From Nereocystis luetkeana (Eukaryota > Sar > Phaeophyceae > Laminariales > Laminariaceae), in the NCBI GenBank assembly GCA_031213475.1, contig JARUPZ010000017.1, forward strand, positions 2,795,920 through 2,859,919: DNA of 64,000 nt. The letters are read 5' to 3'. Positions 55,111-64,000 of this stretch are shown one piece after another (position 1 is the first letter of the stretch; each line of letters starts with the position of its first letter). A program made the translations under genes and the position numbers. The notes under the pieces were generated by a model. The model searched no databases and was not told where the DNA came from. It saw only the letters and a list, made by a program, of their open reading frames with translations.

Positions 55111-57364
55111 GTTTTTGGCCATGATCGCGATCGAAGACCCACGTACAATATCTCCAATCCCTACCCGTCGACCCTCTCAACTGCTGTGCTGCTGCTGCTG
55201 TAGCCCCTGCTGCTGTTCCCACTGCTGCACCGATGCCTCTGAGTATGCTTGCCCTGAATGTACGTGCAGCGGTGATACTGCCGAGAAAACCCAGAAGCAG
55301 GTATCCCTCCACTGGAACTACACCTCCCCCCCCCACCCCCAATTTTTATGTTTCTCTCCGATTCGCCAAACCCCAGACTGTTAGGGCATTCTTCTACTAC
55401 ATACAATACGGTGATTTAACTTCTCCTTCCTTTGGGTTGTACGATGGAGATGTCAGGATACAATTTTTTCCCCCCTTGACAAACAGCATACTTTGCCTCG
55501 ACATGCCTTGACTGACACCAAACTATACTAGGTTTTAGTGTGGAACACTCGGCTCCCCACACCCTTGGCAGCGCAGGTTTTGCCGTGCTTGACACACGTC
55601 TCCTGGTATCCTTGGTGTACGACGTACTTCAATTGTTATAATATTTGTACTCTGTCGTTTCCTACGAGGTATGGCCTGAACCCTGAAGAAAATAAAACAA
55701 TTCAGATTTTGGAGAAGACACGTTATGCTCAGGCGCAGTTTTTTCCGAGTGGATTTTCATGCGGGCAAAACACCGTTCGTGGTGCGCGGTTTTTACTTGG
55801 TTTTAGTATGAAACTGGTTTTGGACAAGAAGTGGCCAGGTGTAGTACCTGATTTTGGCTGCCGCCCTTACAAAGTACATAGTGGTAGTGTGTAACTATAT
55901 ATACTGTGCCAGGTAAGATATTAACGCGATGAATAGCACGCTCAGAAATGCGTCGTGAAGCCCCCGCGCGTAGGCGTTTCGGCAACATATATACGACTTG
56001 GAATTAGAGGAAGGGAATGACAACCAAGGCCCGTATTTCGTGGCTGTAGAATGGTTGACGCAAAAATAAACGAGAATCCTGTGACTTATTTTTGCATTTT
56101 TTTGGGCCCAATAACAATGGGAACGTAGTTTTGCGCGCAGCAGCATCTTCGATGACGGCTCTCCCTATGAAAATATCACCCGCCTGCAGAACAGTAATCT
56201 TCTAGTCCATTTCCTCGTCGGTGATATAGCCATTGATTGCGCTATGCCCCCTTGCGTGAAATTGAACATTTTAGCGCTTTTGCGAGATTTATGTGCTACT
56301 CGCTCGCAACTTCGAATACACGAAAACACCTCGTGGGTCGTTTCCCGCTGCCCACCACTGCCGTCTGGCGTATCCGACGCCCTCACAGACCCCATCAGGA
56401 GCATCCCTCAATTTCGCGGGCTGCAGTTTCTTGTGAGGAGCTGTAGCTGCCCGCACGTGAGGTCTGCAAACGTGCAGTTGGGTTTTTTTTTCGTCTCATT
56501 TGTGCACCCCACGTTTCGACCAATTTCGACCACTGGCGCATCTCTTAGCCGAGGTGCAGGCCTTTGTGGAGAACCTGCGGGGGATCAATCTCGAGAGAAA
56601 CACAAGAGCTGCCGTGTGTGATAAACCCTTAACAAGTCGCCGTTATATTCCGGTGAGCACGAACCAGCCGAAGTTCTAAACGCACCTTGTTAAGATGGCG
56701 GTGCTTTTCTCTGTTCCGATAAATCATCTAGAGATTAGAGAAACCGGAAACCCGGGGACCAGGAGACGCCTGGGTGCCAGCGTCCCACATTATATATGCC
56801 AACTACGTCATGACAACCAAACCAAGTACCCTCGCACTATCCCACTAATGTTTTTTAAAGCCCACTAACCACTGTATCTGTATAGTTATCGTTTGCTGCA
56901 GATTATTTCTAGTGATTGTTGGTAATAAGGCGTGACCTCAGTATACATGCTGTAGCGATATCTGCGATGCATCATGCTGGGCGAATACGGATTACAGTAT
57001 GCTGAACCAATAAAATAACGAACATCTACGCACGTACGCGGTCATATGTATGCTTGTACTGCGACTATAAATAATTCAATAAACAATAACCCAAAGAAAC
57101 GTGGAGGGGGTTAGGGGGTGGGGGGGTGGGGGGGCGGAGGGGGGATATACAGTAGCTCCGCGGTCTATGGTGCCCAGCACCATGATTTCGATGCTGGATT
57201 CCATTCCCGGGTTGCGACGCTTCTTGCTTTTTTTCCATCCAACGATTTTTGACCGTTTGACGATTTCTGGCCGTTTACGGTTCGCGCTTCGCGCTCACGG
57301 CCTCCGGCGGCTCCTGCGGAGGGCTAATTATATTTCTGCACCTTGTGGGTGGGAGCAGGGTGCC
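55111..57364. other. No gene recognised
   Basis: ORFs up to about 125 codons exist (for example plus 56,244-56,621, containing PSGVSDALTDPIRSIPQFRG), with plausible splice-like GTGAGG and TCTCTTAG signals nearby, but no family match and no agreeing phases. G-rich sequence lies at 57,100-57,145. Confidence 0.4.
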
Positions 57365-57699
57365 AAATGCGGAGTATTTTCGAGGTACGAGAAAATAAGT
57401 GTTTTTTTTATGTACGGGGGAAGTTAACCAATTAGATCAACACGGGTTGTTGTACCCGTATAGTGCAGAAGTGCACCTGGGACCAGTTCTGCTTTAGCGG
57501 TTGACTCGCGATCGAGAGGACGCAGCGAGGCAGGGTCGTCAAGACAGGTCCAAGGTGCGGTAAAGACTGGTCTAGCTTCGTGCTTCCGAGTATAGCTGTC
57601 GACTGGTCGGAGCTGCTGGCTTCGTCGCAGATCGGCGTGGCGCTAGCATTTCGGCTTTCCTTTCGGGTTTCATTCGTGCTGTTGTTTGCCGTGATTACT

Positions 57700-59120
57700 G
57701 CGATGAGTGATATCCCGACACCGGGCGAGGCCCCCGGGGCCGCTGCTGAGGCCCCAGTGGCCGGCCCCCGGACCACGGCGACTAGCTCTGGAGGCTCGGC
57801 CGCCGAAATTCACCCCGCTGGCGCTAGACCGGAATTCGTACGTTCCGTCGACTTGGTCCAGTGGCTGGGGCAAGTGGAAGCCAATTTGGGCTCGTTCGTG
57901 ACGAGATGCAGGCAACCCCGGCAAAAACAGACGCTTCCATCGCGGGCATTCAAGACTCGGTATCGACTTGCGCGGCGCTGTGCGCCCACCTGGACATCGT
58001 GCTTTTGCAAATCGTGGCGAACCAGGCCGCCCAAGGGGACGCTTCCGTCGACAACCTTGACGCGCGGGGGCGGCTGCTGCAGAAGTCGCAGCTCGTCGAC
58101 GAGGCTGCCCTTTGGAGAAAGTCGGGCCCACAACGGCACTGGATTCTCCGGGGCCGTATCCCCCATATTCTCGGCGATTCTCAGGCAGACATCCAAGCCT
58201 TCGTGGGGGAGTCCGTCAACGTAACGGCACGGGTGGCCACCCAGCTCCACTCGGTCAGCGGTTTCGATGTGACTCAGTTAGGTCCCCACACGGGCGGGGC
58301 CCTCGACGGTTGCCTTATAGTCGCCGACCGCCTCCAGCTCGTGCGTTCGGCGCTCAACGGGGTTCTGTCCGTTGGGCTGTCGCCGTCAATAGACACTGAT
58401 CGGCCGTGCCTGGTGCGGCTGGCTCCTCTCAGCTCAGCCTTTACAACGGCGTCCGCCGACCTGCGTACTCACATTCTATGCAATTACGCCAACCTGTCGA
58501 GCGCCAAGACGAGGAGCGTGATGTGCGAGATCGTCCATCACGACCTGCGGCTATGGGTGAACGAGCTCATGCGTTTCGCTCTGACCAGCCAACCGCCTGC
58601 AGTGCTTACCCCCCCGGACGCGGTGTGTGCTGTGCCCCCGATACCGGCCTTCGGCCGGACGTCCGCGTTTTACCGGGGCGGGGGGAACTCCCGAAGATTG
58701 TCGAGGAAACATCTCGGGGCCGCGTCGCGGGGGACGGGCATTCAAAACGAAAGGCCTCTGCCGGGCCTTCCTCTCCCGGCGCCGGGCACGCCAGGAAGAA
58801 GAGCACTCAGCCATGCAATATGTTTGTCACCACGAGGAGGCGCAGGTGGCGTGATTGCATCTACGTGCATGAATCTCCCCCCGCGGATTTGTGGTCTCCC
58901 GCCGCTCTCAGCGTTGGGGGTGGCGGCATCTCGGCGTCGGCCGGGGCCGGGTCACGTGCTTTGGCCCTGCGCACGGGCAACCCTCCTAGGGCTGCGGGTG
59001 GCGGCGGGGCTTCTGGGAACGGTGGTTCCAGCTCCGGATGAGGACATGGGCCCTTCCTTTCGGTTGGGCCAACCTCACCTGTGGGGACATCGGCCGTCCA
59101 TACCGCTGTCGGGGCGGTAG
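57700..59120 (+). pseudogene. gag-like protein of the plus-strand element
   Basis: Starts MSDIPTPGEAPGAAAEAPVA near 57,702. A frame slip near 57,895 leads into a long frame with GIQDSVSTCAALCAHLDIVL, RGRIPHILGDSQADIQAFVG, FDVTQLGPHTGGALDGCLIV and HHDLRLWVNELMRFALTSQP. This part is probably a capsid-like helical region. A Gly/Ser-rich tail follows in another frame. No zinc knuckle was seen. Confidence 0.65.
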
Positions 59121-60310
59121 CGGCGCACACTGCACGCGGAGAGGCACCGGAGCAGGCGGCTAAGCGCCGTGCCGTGAGCGGGCTGCGCGGGCGGGCGTTG
59201 GATGCTCTAGTTGGTGACGGCGGCGTTGGGCGGGAGCGCGTCTCCGTGTCTCCGGGTTCCGTCTCCTTCGGGGACGGAGGTAAATTGGGAGTGTCTGCGC
59301 CGGTGTTACCTGGTGTTCCATCGTGTACTGTGCATCGGCGTGTTGCGTTCGAGTCGTGGCTTCCTGCGGAGGCTAGTGTAGCACAGTCCATGTCGCGGGT
59401 AGACTCTGCGAAGCTCGATCGGGTCGCTGGCGTAGGTACTTTCCTCTTGCGTTGGTGTCAGGATAGCATTGCATCCTTTGTGGCGACCGTCGGGACGTCT
59501 AGTCTTGCTCCGCACATATGGCCGGATTCCGTACGCCACTGGTTCGGGACCATCAAGCAGTTCCCAGCGATTACTCAACTGCTTCGGGTGTTGTCTTCGG
59601 GCTCGCCGGTATGCGTTGCCCGTGGGGGGGATTTGAATACTGAGCTTGACTACGGCAATCACCCTAGCTCGCTCCCGCATGAGGGTGCTATTCTTGAGAA
59701 GGTTTGTGCGAACGAGGATTTTGGGCGTGCCCTAGTGCTTGATTTGGGTTCCGCTGCTGAGATCCGTGGGCTGCGAATTTCACCCTTGGCTGTCGTTCTG
59801 AAACCCAAATTTCGTATCGTTCATAATCTCACCTTTGCACGCGCGGGCGGATGAACCGGTGTTAATAACGACACATTTTTTTCTTCAGCTCCGACTTGCG
59901 AGCTAGGCAGCGTGCTTCGCGATGTGCTCATGCGGGTTTTATTCTTGCGTCAGGCACACGGTAGGAACGCTTGGATAGTCTTGTGTCGGGTTGACGTCAA
60001 AGACGCTTTCGGCAGGTTCCGGTGGACCCCGCCGGGGCGCCCGTCTTTGGGTATATAGTCGGCGGTCACGTGGTTGTGGACTTGCGTGTGCAGTTCGGGT
60101 GGCGTAACCGCCCCGGGTTCTGGGGTTTGGTTGCGTCGGCGCTCTCACACTCGCTCCACGTTTCAAACTACAGTCGTGTCCCGCCAAGGGGAGGCTGCCG
60201 TCACGCACGTCGTAGTCGCCCCGCCGCGGGGCGGGCCGGTCGTGCCGCTCCCGGGAGATTGCCAGCTCGTGCCTAGCACGGGCGGTAATACCGGTGGCTG
60301 TTTTTTTCGA
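59121..60310 (+). pseudogene. Reverse transcriptase (5' part) of the plus-strand element
   Basis: The frame to 59,854 ends with DFGRALVLDLGSAAEIRGLR and ISPLAVVLKPKFRIVHNLTF, the start of DIRS-type RT. After a TGA and frame changes come VDVKDAFRQVPVDPAGAPVF-type sequence near 59,990-60,050 with the first catalytic Asp, and GYIVGGHVVVDLRVQFGWRN. Confidence 0.75.
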
Positions 60311-60773
60311 ACGGTATTACGTCGACGAGGGCATCCTCGTTGAGCTGCAATGGTGGCCGGACGGCCACCGTTGCCAGCGAGCGGTGCAGTCGCTCGCATC
60401 GGACCCGCGGAGCGCCCGTCAGCTATGGGTGACTGCATTTAGTTGCGTGGGGACATTGAAGCCGCCGTGGAGTGGGTGCGGCGGTGTCGTAGGGGGTAAG
60501 GAGCCCCGATCTGTTGCGTTGACGATCCTCGGGGCGTTGGAATTATCCTCGGGTTGGCATTCTGACGCGAACCACGTGCGGGGAGTTTTTAACGTCGCCG
60601 CTGATGGTATCTCAAGCTGGGATCGCGACCTTGTCCTCCGTGACTTGCGCTCCGTTCGCCCTGATGTTCCGTGGCAGACTCAGGACTTCAAATCTTGGGG
60701 GAGGCCGGGACGTCCCTCTGTACTTCGGTGTTGGTCTCGAGCTCTTGCGGAACGCAGTTACAGTCTCGCCTGA
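60294..60773 (+). pseudogene. RT catalytic box and RNase H of the plus-strand element
   Basis: The 159-codon frame begins VFFERYYVDEGILVELQWWP. The usual YVDD is YVDE here, so one catalytic Asp has become Glu. It continues to RNase H with VALTILGALELSSGWHSDAN and HVRGVFNVAADGISSWDRD. The normal sequence between RT and RNase H is shortened. Confidence 0.75.
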
Positions 60774-60893
60774 ACAGACTTATCTGGGGCATTTTGGCGC
60801 CTGGGTAGACTTCCGGGTACGTTGTGTGGAGTGCCGGGTTTTTTCCAGCACGGTCGGGATGACATGGCCAACGTTTGGCGCTTATTTGAGTAG

Positions 60894-61824
60894 GTGGCGT
60901 GCGCGTTTGCCTCCAAGAAAATGCGGTCGGCTACCATCGAGAGTCATTTGTCTGCGATCAAATACTTTCACCTTATTTCGCGCGGTTTCGAGCTCGACAC
61001 TATCCACCTCGTCATCGCTAGCGACCTCAAAAGGCGCTGCTCGTTCGCACGCCGACGCGGGAAACCTAGCAACCGTGCGTCGGCCAATTTCATGGTTGAT
61101 GTTGCTGGCGGGCGAGCCTCTGATAACATCGTGGCGCGCTGGGGGTCGGTTTCTGTGGCTTTCTCTGTGTGCAACGTTTTGTTTCTGGAAACGAGGTCGC
61201 GAATTCACCAGTCATTTTGTTTGCGGCAGGCCGACGTAGCCTTCTTTTGGGGTGATTCCCAGCTGGCGGAAGCACTGTGGTCGACCGATGACCGTGCTAA
61301 GGTCCGCTTTCGCGGGTCAAAGGGGGATCAGTTTTGCGAAAGGGGACTGTTCTGACGCGTGCGCGGAAGGGTCTTCGAACGCCCGTGGGCGCCGGGGGGG
61401 ACGCCGTCGATCTTATTATCGAGTTGATGTCTTGTTACCTGTTATTTCCCTCGTCGACCCCTCTGGTTGCGCTCGGTATACTGGTAACGGCAGAGGGGCC
61501 ATGTGAACCTAGCAACAAGCGACGGCTGCCCTGCGCGCGGTGGTTGCATTGGCGGGCGTGCGGGCGGAGGATTACGCCCTGCATTCCCTGAGGATTGGAG
61601 ACGCAACTCACCTGTCGGCCGGGGCGGCTACACCGGAGGTCTTGCGGCGTGAGGGTCGGTGGGCGTCCGACGCGTACAAGGCGTACGTACGTAGTCATGG
61701 GGAGGACTCCAGTTGGGTGGCAAGCGTGATGGCCCAAGAGAGCACGGGTAGCGGAATCCAGCCGGGGCAGGGTACGGAGTGGGGGCAAGTGAGTAAACTC
61801 CCCGGGCTGGGTAAGAAGCGGTAA
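60894..61824 (+). pseudogene. Tyrosine recombinase of the plus-strand element
   Basis: The first part (60,894-61,355) holds ATIESHLSAIKYFHLISRGF, the N-terminal helical domain, and KVRFRGSKGDQFCERG. After a frame change the second part (to 61,824) holds DYALHSLRIGDATHLSAGAA and REGRWASDAYKAYVRSHG: the H-x-L-R, GRW and Tyr elements of the catalytic set. The HSLRIG box is intact. A break near 61,350-61,540 separates the halves. Confidence 0.85.
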
Positions 61825-62343
61825 CAAATGGGGGGTGCGTAGGTGTGGTGATGCGAGCCAGGTGGACGAAGGGAGAAGCTGTAAAGCATCGCAACAAGTG
61901 CCCGGGGTGGGGGGAGGGGTAGCGTAGGCATCCGCAACGTGAGCGAACCCTATGTTTGAGGCTGGCGTCGAGAGATCGACGTTGCCAGTTGGGGATGGAG
62001 TTTGACTCAGGTTTGCGGACGTTAGCAGGAGGTTGCTACCGAAGCAGCCCCGGGGGTCCGCCCCTCTCTCCACCCCCCTCGCTTCGAGCGGGAGGGGGGT
62101 GCGCATATATGGAAACTTCGAAAGCAAAATGCAAAGCGGAGTACTATCGAGGTACGAGAAAATATGTGTGTTGTGCGTACGGGAGAAGTTGACCAATTAG
62201 ATCAACACGGGTTGTAGTACCCGTATAGTCCAGAAGTGCACCTGGGACCAGTTCTGCTGTAGCAGTTGACTCGCGATCGAGAGGACGCAGCGAGGCAGGG
62301 TCGTCAAGATAGGTCCAAGGCGCGGTAAAGACTTGTCTAGCTT

Positions 62344-62939
62344 TTCCCACCGACCCACCCACCCTTGCTTTTGAGGGAGTCAGTGGAGGGGGAGTTACCT
62401 AGTCACAGCAGCGGTATACCGCGTTGGCCGCTGTTCGCTATACGTGCTTTGAGGGCGCTTTTGTTGGCGTCCGAGTGTCGCAGATTGCGCAGTAGGTTGC
62501 GGGGGGGACTAGCCGCTGTAAGGTTTGTGTTCTTTTGCACGGTACGCGGTCCGCATGGGGCATTTTGTCGGGTGCATCAGCTGTGGGTATGACGCGGGGG
62601 GCGTTGCTTGTATTTCACTCTTGTTTGAGTGATTGACGACTTTCCGCGAGCACGTCATGGTGTTGCGTCATCAGCTCGGATTATGCGCGCAATCTGAATC
62701 GTGGGAGAGAGGTGTTTATCCGTAGGATGGATGGCATGGGGCGCGGAGTATATGGCGTATTGATTACGGTTTGTTTTTCTGGTGTCTGCTGGTAAATACA
62801 CGTCATGCATATACTTTGCCTTTATCATGCATCGTTGTTGTGTTATACGACGCGTACGTCTGGTGATGGTGTGCATGTTGTGTGCATACTTTATGTGGAT
62901 ATATTTTTACTTAGTATTCGGCTCTGTATGTATTGTCAT
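62344..62939 (+). other. Unassigned sequence between repeat A and repeat B
   Basis: No ORF with family resemblance. Lies inside the terminal part of the plus-strand tyrosine-recombinase element. Confidence 0.4.
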
Positions 62940-63110
62940 TAGAGTCGGCTGACGTCGAGAGATCGACGTCGCCGTTGGGGATCCAGAGTTTGACTCAGGT
63001 TTACGGATGTTAGCAGGGGGTTTTGCTACTGGAGCAGCCCCGGGGGTCTGCCCCTCTCTCCACCCCCCTCGCTCCGAGCGGGGAAGGTGCGCATTAATAT
63101 AAGACAATTT

Positions 63111-63589
63111 CGAAAAAAAAATGAAAAGGGATCACATCCGGGTGGGAGCAGGTCTGGATGGGATCAGGAGAACCAAGCAGGCGGGGGTCCCGTTTTGTTT
63201 TCCCGTTTTATAATGGAGAATTTCCGAGAAACTTATTATTCTACCATAATATCGAGACATCTACTGGTGGTGATGCGTTTGTAAATCCATGTTGCGTCGT
63301 ACCTACCTTTTTTCCTTGGTTCTTTGTCTTATTACTCTGTTTACAAGAAGACGACTTAGTGGTGTTTTTTCTCGTTTTTATTTTTTTTTCTTTCTTTTTT
63401 TCCAGCTCGTTCTTTTTCAAGTGTTGGCCACCTCGCCTGCGGGGGGGGGGCACGACAGATTGTTTCTTCTAGTTTTTGCTTTCATTTTTTTCTTTTTCTC
63501 TTTCGATTTGTCTACCTTGTTTTTGTTTTCTCTTTGATTGTTTCTTTTCGTTTCACTATTTCATAGATTGCGTATGTCGTGCCTGTCGT
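63111..63589. other. T-rich sequence, no gene
   Basis: Pyrimidine-rich stretches (63,360-63,540) give Phe/Leu/Ser-rich ORFs without family resemblance. Confidence 0.5.
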
Positions 63590-63923
63590 ATCTCGTGTGT
63601 GTGTGTGTTCTTCACATTAAACCGTTCTTTCTACCCGTCGACATCCAGCACAACCAGTGTCCGTGCCGATTCTTCAATCCTATTAATAGAAGAGATACAA
63701 GTTCTGTGGTCACAAAGCTACGCTATTAATAGTATGATGACATGGCTTTGCATTGCCCACTGCAGTGCATACTGCACACGTGGCAACGTAGTATCTCTGT
63801 GGCGTATCTTTGTGACCACAGAACTTGTATCTCTCCTAGGATTGAAGAATCGGCACGGACACACTGGTTGTGCTGGATGTCGACGGGTAGAAAGAACGGT
63901 TTAATGTGAACAACACACACACG
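63590..63923. mobile_element. Foldback element, family F1
   Basis: Two arms of about 115-120 bp (63,595-63,716 and 63,806-63,923) are near-perfect reverse complements: CACATTAAACCGTTCTTTCT at the left end and AGAAAGAACGGTTTAATGTG at the right. The spacer is about 90 bp. The left arm contains an extra TTAATA relative to the right arm. Confidence 0.9.
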
Positions 63924-64000
63924 TAAAAAAACCAAGGACGTATGTATGTATGTATGATGATCAGGATTGGCCTGTGTATCTGAATTTTCATCCTACAGCC

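Larger units (their letters stand above)
57365..63110 (+). mobile_element. Tyrosine-recombinase retroelement (Ngaro/PAT-like) with split direct repeats
   Basis: Two pairs of direct repeats frame the coding part. Repeat A lies at about 57,365-57,588 and 62,131-62,343 (shared TAGATCAACACGGGTTGT, CGCGATCGAGAGGACGCAGC). Repeat B lies at about 61,955-62,110 and 62,940-63,090 (shared GTCGAGAGATCGACGT, AGCAGCCCCGGGGGTC). The order A-coding-B-A-B is that of split-direct-repeat DIRS-type elements. About 600 bp of unassigned sequence lies between the second A and second B. Coding order: gag, RT, RNase H, tyrosine recombinase, all plus strand, with several frame breaks. Confidence 0.8.

Noticed and set aside
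56244..56621. Possible plus-strand two-exon gene
   Set aside because: GTGAGG and TCTCTTAG signals exist, but the phases of the attractive frames do not agree and no family was recognised.

Overview
The window is eukaryotic nuclear DNA. It has GT-AG introns, long introns full of repeats, LTR, tyrosine-recombinase and non-LTR retroelements, MITEs, very long microsatellites and GC-rich minisatellites. No bacterial operons, rRNA genes or CRISPR arrays are visible. A repeat-rich alga of the stramenopile (brown-algal) kind is my best guess, but that is inference from repeat style and gene architecture and is not proven.

Region 1-13,064 (minus strand) is one host gene. I assembled nine exons by splice sites, phase and family motifs. 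It encodes a diadenosine-tetraphosphate (Ap4A) phosphorylase / ATP adenylyltransferase-like protein, with an added N-terminal Pro/Gly-rich region and a probable transmembrane segment. Its last residues lie beyond position 1. The introns carry a decayed Ty1/copia element (about 3.46-6.09 kb) inserted in an ACCACCAACG-type minisatellite, an (AGCAC)n array of about 84 units (10.66-11.08 kb), MITEs and dispersed repeats.

Region 13-17 kb has no recognisable gene and ends in a roughly 885-bp (TAC)n array. Positions 17,361-31,824 form a complete-ended 14.46-kb Ty3/gypsy-type LTR retrotransposon: LTRs of 532 and 528 bp, TGTGAT...ATCACA ends and a 4-bp AACC duplication. Its order is leader with a 91-bp tandem array, gag (interrupted by a 1.2-kb TA-target DNA transposon), a NADAR/YbiA-like domain, aspartic protease, RT, RNase H and an integrase C-terminal module. 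The integrase core is missing and the reading frame is broken in several places. The NADAR domain between gag and protease is the most striking feature of the window.

Region 32-47 kb is mostly repeat debris: GC-rich minisatellites in opposite orientations, a LINE reverse-transcriptase fragment, MITEs, a SINE-like family with (AAT)n tails and tRNA-like sequences. Region 47-48.4 kb is a CCATGG/CCACGG minisatellite. About 48.5-55.1 kb is a decayed tyrosine-recombinase (DIRS/Ngaro-like) retroelement on the minus strand, with a higher-order repeat of about 243 bp inserted in or expanded from its gag side. About 57.4-63.1 kb is a second, plus-strand element of the same order with split direct repeats. 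A foldback element lies at 63.59-63.92 kb.

Across the window the 9-mer TACC(A/T)GGTA occurs about 11 times. In four places a related copy of the same repeat shows the site without the extra 7 bases. This looks like a TA-duplicating micro-insertion or excision footprint. A second motif, TATTAATA, behaves in a similar way.
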